A stretch of DNA of 64,000 bases from Neptuniibacter sp. (GTDB lineage: Bacteria; Pseudomonadota; Gammaproteobacteria; Pseudomonadales; Balneatricaceae), in contig NZ_JAAEQH010000279.1 in assembly GCF_024231755.1 (NCBI RefSeq), positions 62,001 through 126,000 on the forward strand, given 5' to 3'. A program made the position numbers and the translations under genes. Below are positions 9,965-18,574 of this stretch, piece by piece; the stretch's first letter is position 1; each line of letters starts with the position of its first letter. Below the pieces are notes generated by a model. The model searched no databases, was not told where the DNA came from, and saw only the letters and a list, made by a program, of their open reading frames with translations.

Positions 9965-9993
9965 ATGATAATGCTTATCATATTACAGTGCAA
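9965..9993 (-). promoter_or_regulatory. Fur-box promoter of the imelysin operon
   Basis: The perfect palindrome TGATAATGCTTATCA (9966-9980) matches the Fur consensus core. On the minus strand, TTGCAC (9993-9988) and TATCAT (9970-9965) make a promoter with 17-base spacing, so the Fur site covers the -10 box and spacer. Repression by Fur with iron is the expected regulation. Confidence 0.8.
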
Positions 9994-10070
9994 TAATTAG
10001 TTTCATGAACTGTATGGGTTTAAGCTTCGGTGGAGGAGTAGTGCGGGGATGGTGCAGGCTATTTAGATAT

Positions 10071-10104
10071 AGGAGCTGAAGTTATAGTTTTAACTGCAGC
10101 CCCT
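10071..10104. terminator. Imperfect hairpin between minus-strand genes
   Basis: AGGAGCTGAAGTTA (10071-10084) pairs with TAACTGCAGCCCCT (10091-10104) at 12 of 14 positions around a 6-base loop, about 30 bases beyond the stop of the carbonic anhydrase-like gene. It could end that transcript before the imelysin promoter. Confidence 0.4.
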
Positions 10105-10135
10105 ACATAGAGTGATAAAGAGTAGAGTAGAGCTC

Positions 10136-10681
10136 TTATAAAGAGGCGTATTCCTCTTCAAGGTGCTTATCCTTAAGCTTCACATAGTTTCCTGCTGTGT
10201 AGCTGAAAAATGAGCGTTCCTTTTCAGTAAGGGGGCGTTGTTGCTTGGCTGGGCGACCTACATAGAGATAGCCACTTTCCAGGGTTTTACCCGGTGGCAC
10301 CAAAGCGCCTGCTCCAATAATTACTTCATCTTCAACAACCGCGCCATCCATCACCATTGCGCCCATACCGACCAGTACTTTGTTGCCGATTGTGCAGCCA
10401 TGCAGCATTGCCTGATGCCCAATGGTAACGTCTTCGCCGATGATTAGAGGAAATCCATCCGGGTTGTAGGGGCCCGCATGGGTGATATGTAGAACAGAGC
10501 CATCCTGTACGCTGGTACGTGCACCAATACGAATACGATGCATATCGCCACGTATGACAGTCAGAGGCCAGACCGAAACGTCATCCCCGAGTACTACATC
10601 ACCCAGAACAACGGCACTAGGATCAACAAATACACGTTCACCCAGTTCTGGTGTCATGCCCTGATATGTACGAATTTTCAC
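10136..10681 (-). CDS. Gamma-carbonic-anhydrase-like hexapeptide-repeat protein (YrdA family)
   Basis: 181 residues forming a left-handed beta-helix of hexapeptide repeats (VVLGDVVLGDDVSVWP, IGEDVTIGHQAMLHG, IGNKVLVGMGAMV) with a C-terminal helix. Metal-ligand histidines typical of the family are visible in VLHITHAG (about residue 66) and GHQAMLHG (about residues 88-94). It belongs with YrdA/PaaY-type proteins; carbonic anhydrase activity is possible but not certain for this subgroup. It is divergent from prlC across a 126-base gap, an arrangement that often shares regulatory space. Confidence 0.85.
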   Translation of the reverse strand: MKIRTYQGMTPELGERVFVDPSAVVLGDVVLGDDVSVWPLTVIRGDMHRIRIGARTSVQDGSVLHITHAGPYNPDGFPLIIGEDVTIGHQAMLHGCTIGNKVLVGMGAMVMDGAVVEDEVIIGAGALVPPGKTLESGYLYVGRPAKQQRPLTEKERSFFSYTAGNYVKLKDKHLEEEYASL

Positions 10682-10807
10682 AACATTACCTCTGAAAGTG
10701 TTCTTTATCCTTACTTTAACTGCATTCTAGCGCTGCTTGTTATTGAAAAGTATGCTTTTGAACCCATTTATATGTGATCAGTTCATCTGTTTCAGGAGTT
10801 CATCGCA

Positions 10808-12844
10808 ATGAGCAACCCTTTGCTTGAGTCACAGCTATTACCTACATTCAGTCAGATTAAGGCCGATCAGATTGAGCCTGCTATCGATCAGATTCTTGCG
10901 GATAACCGTGAAATCGCTGCAAAGCTGGTGGCTGAACTGGATCAGCCTGACTGGGACTCGCTTGTAGCACCTCTCGAAGAGATGAACGACCGTCTGTCAA
11001 AAGCCTGGTCACCGGTATCGCATATGAATGCGGTCGTTAACAGTGATGAGTTGCGTGATGCCTACAATGCCTGCCTGCCTAAACTGTCTCAATATTGGAC
11101 AGAGATGGGGCAGAATCACGATATCTATACTGCCTTTAATAAACTGGCTGAGAGTGAAAGTTTCTCCCAGCTCTCTGAAGCGCAACAGAAAGTGGTAACA
11201 AATACTCTGCGTGATTTCCGTCTTTCTGGTATTGCTTTGAATGATTCAGACAAGCAGCGCTACGCTGAACTACAGCAGAAACTATCTGAGCTGACGACTA
11301 AGTTCTCCGAGAACGTGCTGGATGCGAGCAACGATTGGAACAAACTGATCACTGACGAAGCTGAATTGGCCGGTTTACCGCCAATGGCGCTGGCAGCAGC
11401 AAAACAGCTGGCGGAGGCGAAAGAGCAGGAAGGCTGGTTGCTGACTCTGGATTTTCCGTCATATCTAGCGGCAATTACCTATGCAGATAATCGTGAACTG
11501 CGCAAAGAGGTATATACGGCTTTCTCAACCCGTGCTTCAGATCAGGGGCCGGGTGAAGGTAAGTGGGATAACACGGATGTGATGACTCAGATCCTTGATC
11601 TGCGTCTTGAACTGGCGCAGCTTTTAGGTTTTGAAAACTACGCGGAATACTCTCTTGCAACAAAGATGGCAGAAACACCGGATCAGGTGATTAAGTTCCT
11701 GAATGATCTGGCAGAAAAAAGCCTACCCGTGGCTAAAAGGGATTATCAGCAGCTGTGTGATTTTGCTAACCAAGAGCATGGTGTGAGTGATCTTCAGGCC
11801 TGGGACCTGGCCTATTATGGAGAGAAACTCAAGCAAGCGGAGTATGCGATCTCTGAAGAGCAGATTCGTCCTTATTTCCCACTACCTAAAGTACTGGATG
11901 GCCTGTTTGCTGTTGCTGGAAAACTGTTTGATATACAGATTAGCGAAGTAGAAGAATTTGATCGCTGGCATAAAGATGCACGTCTGTTTGAGATTAGTCG
12001 TGGTGGTGAATTAATCGCCCGCTTCTTCCTTGATCTTTATGCCCGTGAGAAAAAACGTGGCGGTGCTTGGATGGATGATTGCCGTGTCCGTCGTCGTCTT
12101 GATGATGGCGCATTGCAACTGCCAGTGGCGTATATGGTGTGTAATTTCAGCTCACCCGTAGGGGATGACCCTGCACTGCTGAGTCACAATGAAGTGACTA
12201 CTATGTTCCACGAGTTTGGTCATGGTTTGCACCATATGCTGACCAAGATCGAATGTGCTGATGTCAGTGGTATCAATGGTGTTGCCTGGGATGCGGTGGA
12301 ATTGCCAAGTCAATTTTTGGAAAACTGGTGTTATGAGCCGGAAGCGCTTGTCTTGATCTCTGGCCATTATCAGACAGGAGAAGCGCTTCCACAGGAGCTG
12401 TTGGATAAGATGCTGGCGGCACGTAACTTCCAGTCAGGCATGATGATGGTTCGTCAGTTGGAGTTCTCTTTATTTGATTTCCGTTTACACCGTGAATACC
12501 TGCCGGGCAAAACGGATGTGCAAGCGTTATTGAATGATGTGCGTAGTAAGGTTGCGGTAATTACTCCACCTGTATTCAATCGTTTCCAGCATAGCTTTAG
12601 TCATATCTTCGCTGGTGGTTATGCTGCGGGTTACTACAGTTATAAATGGGCGGAGGTTCTCTCTGCTGATGCATTCTCCCGTTTTGAGGAGGAGGGTATA
12701 TTTAATACTGAAACAGGCAACTCTTTCCGCAGTAATATCTTGGAAATGGGTGGTTCGAAAGAACCGATGGCGCTGTTTGTTGCCTTCCGGGGGCGTGAAC
12801 CAGAGGTTGATGCTCTGCTTCGCCACAGCGGCATTACAGAGTGA
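10808..12844 (+). CDS. prlC: Oligopeptidase A (M3 zinc metallopeptidase)
   Basis: 678 residues, a full-length cytoplasmic M3 oligopeptidase. The zinc site HEFGHGLHH starts at His468 and the third ligand is expected in the downstream WDAVELPSQFLENW helix. The fold is entirely helical with no signal peptide. PrlC degrades oligopeptides, including cleaved signal peptides. The start ATG at 10808 has AGGAG upstream. The stop overlaps the start region of yheV, and this pairing is conserved in gammaproteobacteria. Confidence 0.95.
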   Translation: MSNPLLESQLLPTFSQIKADQIEPAIDQILADNREIAAKLVAELDQPDWDSLVAPLEEMNDRLSKAWSPVSHMNAVVNSDELRDAYNACLPKLSQYWTEMGQNHDIYTAFNKLAESESFSQLSEAQQKVVTNTLRDFRLSGIALNDSDKQRYAELQQKLSELTTKFSENVLDASNDWNKLITDEAELAGLPPMALAAAKQLAEAKEQEGWLLTLDFPSYLAAITYADNRELRKEVYTAFSTRASDQGPGEGKWDNTDVMTQILDLRLELAQLLGFENYAEYSLATKMAETPDQVIKFLNDLAEKSLPVAKRDYQQLCDFANQEHGVSDLQAWDLAYYGEKLKQAEYAISEEQIRPYFPLPKVLDGLFAVAGKLFDIQISEVEEFDRWHKDARLFEISRGGELIARFFLDLYAREKKRGGAWMDDCRVRRRLDDGALQLPVAYMVCNFSSPVGDDPALLSHNEVTTMFHEFGHGLHHMLTKIECADVSGINGVAWDAVELPSQFLENWCYEPEALVLISGHYQTGEALPQELLDKMLAARNFQSGMMMVRQLEFSLFDFRLHREYLPGKTDVQALLNDVRSKVAVITPPVFNRFQHSFSHIFAGGYAAGYYSYKWAEVLSADAFSRFEEEGIFNTETGNSFRSNILEMGGSKEPMALFVAFRGREPEVDALLRHSGITE

Positions 12845-13122
12845 GTGACAAGATGAAAGTGATTAAACGATTTATCGCAGGTGCCGTTTGTCCACGTTGT
12901 GGCGAGATGGATTGCATCCGTACCTTCCGCGATGAGGAGCGGGAGTATAAAGAGTGTGTGCGGTGTGATTACGAAGACTCCATGCGCTTGGATGGAGAGC
13001 CCGATCAGCAGATGGAAGAGTTGGAAACTCGAGTAAACCAGGATAAGAAACCGGAAATTGAGCCGGACGCACAGCCACTGTTATTTACCTCTAATCCAGG
13101 TGCTAAGCGAAAGGATCACTGA
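12841..13122 (+). CDS. yheV: YheV family zinc-ribbon protein
   Basis: 93 residues from GTG 12841, or 89 from ATG 12853; the conserved family N-terminus (IKRFIAGAVCPRCGEMD) follows directly after the ATG, which favours 12853, while the GTG overlaps the prlC stop and would allow translational coupling. Two CxxC knuckles (CPRC and CVRC, about residues 17 and 39) form a putative metal ribbon, followed by an acidic, probably disordered tail. The molecular role of YheV is unknown. Confidence 0.85.
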   Translation: MSDKMKVIKRFIAGAVCPRCGEMDCIRTFRDEEREYKECVRCDYEDSMRLDGEPDQQMEELETRVNQDKKPEIEPDAQPLLFTSNPGAKRKDH

Positions 13123-13144
13123 TAATTTATATTTTGGATGGTTG

Positions 13145-14239
13145 TTACTCTGCTGAAATTCGATAGATAACATCTGCGTAGTCATCGGATACAAGCAAGC
13201 TGCCATCTTCAGCTACGATCACATCATTGGGCCTACCCCAGTGATCTTCGCCTTGAAGCCAGCCCTCAATAAAGGGCTGGTGATCAATGACCTTTCCATC
13301 CCGGATTTGCAACTTAACGACCCTATAGCCCACCTTGCTGCTACGGTTCCAGGAGCCGTGTTCTGCTATGAATAACGTATTTTCATCAGCACCAGGAAGA
13401 TTATTATCAGTGTAGAAAGTAAGCCCTAGGGGGGCGACATGAGCGCCCAGGTCATAAGCAGGCAGTTGGTAATTGCCGAAGGCCTGACCGCCGAATGTAG
13501 GATCTTTTACCCCTGATGCATGGATAAAAGGATAACCAAAATGCTGGCCGTATTCTTCCAGTCTATTGAGCTCGTCTGAAGGTTGATTATCGCCTAAAAA
13601 GTCGCGCCCATTATCGGTAAACCAGATCTTCTCAGTGGTGGGGTGCCAGGTGAAGCCGACGCTATTACGAACCCCAGATGCGATGATGGATAGATTTTTC
13701 TGCTGATCTAGTCGTACCAGCGTTGCAAAGGGTTCTTCTGGTAAACAAATATTACATGGAGCTCCAATATTAAAATACAGCGCCCCATCGGGACCGAATT
13801 TCAAGTATTTCCAACCGTGGTGACGCTTGTCGGGTAGCTCATCGAAGTAGATTTCGGGTTCAGGTAGGTTCTTTTGAGAGTTTTGAGAGCCTATATTTTG
13901 TTTTAACGGAAGAATATTTTTGTAACGTAGGATCCTTTGTACTTCGGCTACGTAAAGGTCATTCCCTTCAACGGCTACGCCACTTGGCAAATTTAGTCCC
14001 GAGGCAATCTCAATGGTTTCTTCATATTTGCCGTCTTTATCTTTATCGATAAAGGCGTAAACATTCCCCGCTCTGCGGCTACCGGCAAAGAGAGTTCCGT
14101 CTTGGGCTAGTGCTAGCTGACGGACATTAGGCGCTGTGGCAACGACTTCAATTTTAAGACCATCTGGAAGTTGTAACTGCTCTAATTCAAGACCGTTAGC
14201 TTGATTGAAAAATGCCATCAGCAGGAGGAATTCTGTCAT
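13145..14239 (-). CDS. PQQ-dependent (sorbosone/glucose-type) sugar dehydrogenase, periplasmic
   Basis: A six-bladed beta-propeller of the soluble glucose/sorbosone dehydrogenase family. Motifs include LPSGVAVEGNDLYVAEV, KFGPDGALYFNIGAPCN, SGVRNSVGFTWHP and the C-terminal HWGRPNDVIVAEDGSLLVSDD. The longest frame starts at 14335 and would overlap the divergent transporter gene. I prefer ATG 14239, preceded by AGGGG and followed at once by a short signal peptide (MTEFLLLMAFF...), giving 364 residues. It oxidises an aldose or similar substrate in the periplasm if PQQ is available; no pqq genes are in the window. Confidence 0.8.
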   Translation of the reverse strand: MTEFLLLMAFFNQANGLELEQLQLPDGLKIEVVATAPNVRQLALAQDGTLFAGSRRAGNVYAFIDKDKDGKYEETIEIASGLNLPSGVAVEGNDLYVAEVQRILRYKNILPLKQNIGSQNSQKNLPEPEIYFDELPDKRHHGWKYLKFGPDGALYFNIGAPCNICLPEEPFATLVRLDQQKNLSIIASGVRNSVGFTWHPTTEKIWFTDNGRDFLGDNQPSDELNRLEEYGQHFGYPFIHASGVKDPTFGGQAFGNYQLPAYDLGAHVAPLGLTFYTDNNLPGADENTLFIAEHGSWNRSSKVGYRVVKLQIRDGKVIDHQPFIEGWLQGEDHWGRPNDVIVAEDGSLLVSDDYADVIYRISAE

Positions 14240-14334
14240 TGCTACCCCTAACGCCTTGGTTCGTTTTGTTGATAAACCCTGTTCATAAACATAGTTGTAT
14301 AAGGGCATAAAGGCCATTGCATAGGAAGGGTACA

Positions 14335-15249
14335 ATGGGATCTGCTATGATGCCTCGCCCGAATAATCCACCGAGTTTCGCCGCAATTATGATTTCTGCT
14401 GTCCCTATTGCAATCCGTTATATGCTGCTCTCTGCTTTGGGATTTGCTTTGATGGCTGCCTGCGTTAAAGCGGTAAGTGGCTATGGTATTTCTGTGTTGG
14501 AGATCGTAGCGGCGCGAGCAGCAGTTTCGCTGTTTCTTAGTTATCTTGATGTGAAAAGAAAGCGGATCTCTATTTGGGGCCATAACAAGCCGTTATTGGT
14601 AGCTCGAGGTGTGGCTGGGGCTTTAGCGTTAGTGTGTGTTTACTACTCTGTCACCACACTAACTTTGGCAGATGCGACTGTATTACAGTACACCTACCCA
14701 GCTTTCACTGCTGTGTTAGCGCTGTTGTTTTTGGGTGAGCGGATAAAAGCCTCCACTCTGATCTGTATTCTGTTGAGCTTCTTGGGTGTGATGGTGATGG
14801 TAAGGCCGTTTGGTGGGGAGTCGTTAATTAATCTGCCACATCTTAGTTTGATGGCGGCTTTAGCTGGGGCGTTTGGTAGTGCCATTGCTTATGTGATTGT
14901 TCGTAAGCTAAGTCAGAGTGAAGATAGCTCCGTTATTATTTTCTATTTCCCGCTGGTCGCATTGCCTGCATCGATATTGATGCTTGGAGATGATTTTGTG
15001 ATGCCAGGTACAGAAGCTTTAGTGCTATTGTTACTGGTGGGCATCTTTACTCAAGTGGGACAGATTGGACTTACCAAAGCGATGGCTGCAGAAGAGGCTG
15101 GTAAGGCAACCGCTTATTCCTATGTACAGGTAATCTTTTCCGCCATCCTTGGCGTTATATTCTTCTCAGAGGTTCCGACTCTGTGGACACTGTTGGGAGG
15201 TAGTCTGATTATTGCTGGTGCTCTGGTTAATGCTCTTTGGAAGCGCTAG
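14335..15249 (+). CDS. EamA/DMT-family inner-membrane transporter
   Basis: About 304 residues with ten predicted membrane helices arranged as two EamA repeats, as in RhtA/YdcZ-type exporters (DATVLQYTYPAFTAVLALLFLGE in the first repeat; YVQVIFSAILGVIFFSE in the second). The ATG at 14335 has GAAGG at good spacing; the TTG at 14317 is less likely. The substrate cannot be deduced. The stop codon TAG straddles the left end of the adjacent MITE: TA from the target, G from the element. Confidence 0.85.
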   Translation: MGSAMMPRPNNPPSFAAIMISAVPIAIRYMLLSALGFALMAACVKAVSGYGISVLEIVAARAAVSLFLSYLDVKRKRISIWGHNKPLLVARGVAGALALVCVYYSVTTLTLADATVLQYTYPAFTAVLALLFLGERIKASTLICILLSFLGVMVMVRPFGGESLINLPHLSLMAALAGAFGSAIAYVIVRKLSQSEDSSVIIFYFPLVALPASILMLGDDFVMPGTEALVLLLLVGIFTQVGQIGLTKAMAAEEAGKATAYSYVQVIFSAILGVIFFSEVPTLWTLLGGSLIIAGALVNALWKR

Positions 15250-15513
15250 GGCCTGTTAGCACTAATTTATTCATCCCTGTTGAGACTAGAAAAGCATCAA
15301 TCTAGGCAAGAGGAGAGAATTTAGTGGTTCTAAATGAACGACGAGTAACAACGAGTGACGCTTTTATAGCCTCAATCCGAAGGACTGGGGCTATTTATGC
15401 CCTCAACTTCGTTATTCTTCGCTTATTTAGAATAACTAAACTACGCTCATGCTGCCTTGTTGAGAACAAAAATAGCCTCCAGCAGGGGCGATGAAATTAG
15501 TGTTAACAGGCCC
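15249..15513. mobile_element. MITE-like element, one long imperfect palindrome with TA target sites
   Basis: The ends are inverted repeats: GGGCCTGTTAGCACTAATTT at 15249-15268 against the complement of AAATTAGTGTTAACAGGCCC at 15494-15513 (19 of 20 matching). Both ends are flanked by TA (15247-15248 and 15514-15515), as for IS630/mariner-type insertions. The whole element folds on itself: the centre at 15366-15394 is a hairpin (ATAGCCTCAATCC against GGACTGGGGCTAT), and the inner arms around TTCTAAATGAACGACG and TTCTAAATAAGCGAAG are also inverted copies. There is no open frame of note, so it is non-autonomous. It lies between two convergent genes. Confidence 0.75.
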
Positions 15514-15552
15514 TAAAAAGCGTCTCCTAATTAAGCACTTTTCATTAAGGTG

Positions 15553-16341
15553 CTACTGATTCTGTTTGCTAGGAATAGTGTAAAGCAGAATAAAAATTAG
15601 CAGGGCAATGACTACAACAGAGGGGCCTGCAGGTGTATCAACGTGCCAGGATAAGGCTAGCCCCCCTGCAACGGACAGACAGCCAACCAGTGCAGCACCA
15701 AATGCCATCTGTTCTGGTGTACGGGCCAAACGCCTCGCTGAAGCAGCAGGAATTATCAGTAGTGAAGTGATTAGCAGTAAGCCAACAATTTTCATGGCGA
15801 TGGCTATTACTACGGCAATCAGTAGCATCAGCATAAGGCGTGTCAGAGCGACGTTTACCCCTTCAACCTGAGCCAGTTCCTCATTGATGGTAATTGCCAA
15901 CAGAGGCTGCCAGAGAAGCTTTAACAGGATCAGAACCAGGAGTCCTCCTCCATAGATCCAGTACAAATCCTCTCTACCTACAGCGAGCAAGTCGCCAAAT
16001 AGATAAGACATCAGGTCTACCCGGATTTCCAGCAATGCTACCGCGACTAAGCCAAGGGATAGAGCGCTATGAGCCATAATCCCCAGTAGGGTATCTGTTG
16101 CGACCATACGTTGGCGTTGCATAGCGACGAGTGCCAGAGCTAAGCCAACGCAACAGAAGATCACAGCAAGATTCATATTGATATCGAGCAGGAAACCTAT
16201 GGATACACCGAGCAGCGCTGAGTGGGCCAGTGTATCGCCAAAGTAGGCCATGCGACGCCAGACGACAAAAGAGCCCAGAGGGCCTGCAACCATAGCTACT
16301 CCAAGGCCGCCAAGAAGCGCAAATAACAGAAATTCAGCCAT
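15553..16341 (-). CDS. znuB: Zinc ABC transporter permease
   Basis: 262 residues with about eight membrane helices, an ABC-3 family permease (FLLFALLGGLGVAMVAGPLGSFVVWRRMAYFGDTLAHSALLGV at the N-terminus). It forms the membrane channel of the ZnuABC zinc importer. Its ATG overlaps the znuC stop by one base. It is convergent with the EamA transporter across the MITE. Confidence 0.95.
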   Translation of the reverse strand: MAEFLLFALLGGLGVAMVAGPLGSFVVWRRMAYFGDTLAHSALLGVSIGFLLDINMNLAVIFCCVGLALALVAMQRQRMVATDTLLGIMAHSALSLGLVAVALLEIRVDLMSYLFGDLLAVGREDLYWIYGGGLLVLILLKLLWQPLLAITINEELAQVEGVNVALTRLMLMLLIAVVIAIAMKIVGLLLITSLLIIPAASARRLARTPEQMAFGAALVGCLSVAGGLALSWHVDTPAGPSVVVIALLIFILLYTIPSKQNQ

Positions 16342-17114
16342 CAGTTATGCTCCTCGTTGCAACAGGAGTCGGTGATAACATCACCGTGATCGTTATGACG
16401 ATGATTGTGGTGATGGCTATATACCGCAAGTTGTTCGCTACCCGTGATGCCAAAGAGTTCGGTAAAGGACGGGTCGTTGGTAACATGTTCAGGATGACCA
16501 GAACAGCAGATATGATGGTTAATGCAAACCACATGATCTGTTGCAGCCATTACCAGGTGAAGATCATGACTCACCATCAACACGCCGCAGCCGCGTTCAT
16601 CACGGATCCTGCTGATCAGGTTATAGAGTTCAAGTTGGCCGTTGATATCTACGCCCTGCACCGGCTCATCCAACACCAGCAAATTGGGATCGCGTAACAG
16701 GGCCCTTGCCAACAGTACCCTCTGCATCTCTCCACCAGAGAGATTGTGGATCGATTGGGATAGCAGATGTTCTGCACCTACATCATTTAGAGCAGATCGA
16801 AGTGTATTAATATCTTTACACTGCGATGTCTTGAGAAAGCGTTCCACTGTTAGAGGGAAGGTATTGTCGATCTGCAGTTTCTGCGGCATATAGCCGATAC
16901 GCAGATTTTGTTCCTTCCAGACGGTACCTTGCTGCGGTTTTACCAAACCTAGAACTACACGAACCAAACTGGTTTTTCCCGCACCGTTAGGACCAATTAA
17001 TGTAGTGATACAACCTTTATGCAGCTCAGTGCTGATATCCTGCAGAACATGGTTTCGCCCGAAACTGAGATTGACATGATCAAGTTTAATTAACGGTTGG
17101 TGTGAACTGCTCAT
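16341..17114 (-). CDS. znuC: Zinc ABC transporter ATP-binding protein
   Basis: 257 residues with Walker A GPNGAGKTS (about residue 38), signature LSGGEMQRV (about residue 124), Walker B NLLVLDEPVQGVD and the H-loop VSHDLH. The C-terminus carries a His-rich tail (SHHHNHRHNDH) and a CC pair, likely metal-binding. It energises zinc import through ZnuB. The gene overlaps zur by four bases, so zur-znuC-znuB form one operon. Confidence 0.95.
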   Translation of the reverse strand: MSSSHQPLIKLDHVNLSFGRNHVLQDISTELHKGCITTLIGPNGAGKTSLVRVVLGLVKPQQGTVWKEQNLRIGYMPQKLQIDNTFPLTVERFLKTSQCKDINTLRSALNDVGAEHLLSQSIHNLSGGEMQRVLLARALLRDPNLLVLDEPVQGVDINGQLELYNLISRIRDERGCGVLMVSHDLHLVMAATDHVVCINHHICCSGHPEHVTNDPSFTELFGITGSEQLAVYSHHHNHRHNDHGDVITDSCCNEEHN

Positions 17115-17602
17115 GCAGTATTACCCTTCTGGCATGTTGGGCATAAACCAAGGACTTCAACGGATTGTTGTTCGGGTTGAAAACCTACCTGGGACGCCTG
17201 CTCGTTGATGGCTTTGCTTATGTTGCCTGTCTCAATCTCGACGGTGTTATTGCAGGTTTTGCAAATTAGAAAAGACCCTTCATGGTGGTCATTGGGGTGC
17301 GGACAACCGATAAAGGCATTGAGCAGGGCTATACGGTGAACAAGTCCCTGTTCCTGAAGAAATTCCAGTGCCCGGTAAACTGTCGGAGGAGCCGAGTTAA
17401 AACCAGCCTCTGCTAGTGTAGGTAGCAGTTCGTAGGCACCAAGGGGTTTATGACTCTGCCAGATTGTTTTCAGCACCAATTCCCGGATTGGAGTGAAGCG
17501 TAAGTTCCTTTTTTTGCACAAACTACGTGCATCTTCCAGCGCATGTTCAATGCAACCGCTGTGATCGTGTTCCGGATGAAAAGCGAGCTGTTTGTTTGTC
17601 AT
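17111..17602 (-). CDS. zur: Zinc uptake regulator (Fur family)
   Basis: 163 residues with a winged-helix DNA-binding half (TPIRELVLKTIWQS...TVYRALEFL) and a metal-binding half with two CxxC pairs (CKTC and CPTC) and HPNDHHEGSFLIC. This fits Zur rather than Fur, consistent with its position at the head of znuCB and divergent from znuA. It represses zinc uptake when zinc is sufficient. The divergent gap to znuA contains a palindrome of Zur type. Confidence 0.92.
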   Translation of the reverse strand: MTNKQLAFHPEHDHSGCIEHALEDARSLCKKRNLRFTPIRELVLKTIWQSHKPLGAYELLPTLAEAGFNSAPPTVYRALEFLQEQGLVHRIALLNAFIGCPHPNDHHEGSFLICKTCNNTVEIETGNISKAINEQASQVGFQPEQQSVEVLGLCPTCQKGNTA

Positions 17603-17624
17603 GGCGTGAGCGTCACTACAATGG

Positions 17625-17647
17625 TTTATGTTATATTGTAACCAAAT
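17625..17647. promoter_or_regulatory. Putative Zur operator in the zur-znuA gap
   Basis: GTTATATTGTAAC at 17630-17642 is a GTTA-N5-TAAC palindrome inside an AT-rich stretch, matching the core of gammaproteobacterial Zur boxes. It lies in the short divergent region and could control both zur-znuCB and znuA. Confidence 0.7.
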
Positions 17648-17671
17648 CTTACCTAGGTGTACCTTTTCCTG

Positions 17672-18562
17672 ATGAAAAAGCTTTTTCTAGTTCTCTTCAT
17701 TTCTTTATTTTCAATATCTTCCAGCGCTGCTGAAAAAGTAAAAATTGTCACCAGTATCAAACCATTACAGTTGGTGTTGCAAGAACTATTGCAGGATCTT
17801 GCTGATGTTGATGTACTTATCCCGGCGGGTGCTTCGCCGCACCATTACAGCCTGAAACCTTCTGATATGCGTAAACTTGCCCAGGCGGATCTTATTGTCT
17901 GGGTAGGGCCAGATATGGAGCAATTTCTGAGTAGGCCTCTAACCAAATTGAATCGCCCTCTGCTACAACTTCTGGAAGGGGAAGTGGAACAAGATAAACA
18001 TCACGAAGCGGGGCGTGAAGAAGGGCATGAGGGACACCACCATGACCACGGTGACAATGATCCACATATTTGGTTAGATCCACTTTTGATGCTGGAGGCG
18101 GCGACTAAAGTTCGTGATGTGTTGAGTCAGCAGTATCCGGAGTTGTCTTCTTCTCTGGGTATACAGTATGAGCAGTTTGCAGCGAGCCTGTTAGCGACTG
18201 ATAAAGCGATCAGTTCGAAACTTGCACCGTATAAGGATCGAGGCTTTGTCGTGTTTCATGATGCTTTCAGCTTGCTGGTGGAGCATTACAGCTTGAACCA
18301 GTTAGCCTATTTCACAGTCGATCCAGGTCAGGCACCGGGTGCGAAGAAGCTGGCAAATATTCAGGAAGTGATAAAGAAAGAAAAAGCGGTATGTGTTTTT
18401 CTTGAGCCTCAGTTTGAAGCGGCAGTGGTTAAGAGAATAACACAGGGGCTATCTGTTAAACGTGGCCATCTGGATCCACTGGCAATCGATATCAGTCAGA
18501 AACAGGGTTACAGTGGATATTTGCAGGATATGGCGGCACGTATCGAAAACTGCCTGAAGTAA
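17672..18562 (+). CDS. znuA: Zinc ABC transporter substrate-binding protein
   Basis: About 296 residues from ATG 17672, where a typical signal peptide begins (MKKLFLVLFISLFSISSSA-A); the upstream GTG at 17657 only adds five residues. It is a cluster A-I metal-binding protein with the characteristic flexible His-rich loop (HHEAGREEGHEGHHHDHGDND, about residues 110-131) and metal ligands in SPHHYSLKPS, DPHIWLDP and VVFHDAF. It captures periplasmic zinc and delivers it to ZnuBC. Confidence 0.95.
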   Translation: MKKLFLVLFISLFSISSSAAEKVKIVTSIKPLQLVLQELLQDLADVDVLIPAGASPHHYSLKPSDMRKLAQADLIVWVGPDMEQFLSRPLTKLNRPLLQLLEGEVEQDKHHEAGREEGHEGHHHDHGDNDPHIWLDPLLMLEAATKVRDVLSQQYPELSSSLGIQYEQFAASLLATDKAISSKLAPYKDRGFVVFHDAFSLLVEHYSLNQLAYFTVDPGQAPGAKKLANIQEVIKKEKAVCVFLEPQFEAAVVKRITQGLSVKRGHLDPLAIDISQKQGYSGYLQDMAARIENCLK

Positions 18563-18574
18563 TCTTCAGGCAGT
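18549..18574. terminator. Bidirectional hairpin embedded in the ends of two convergent genes
   Basis: ACTGCCTGAAG (18549-18559), loop TAAT, CTTCAGGCAGT (18564-18574): a perfect 11-bp stem. The loop contains the znuA stop codon and the stem contains the last codons of both znuA and the convergent response regulator. No T-run follows. Confidence 0.6.
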
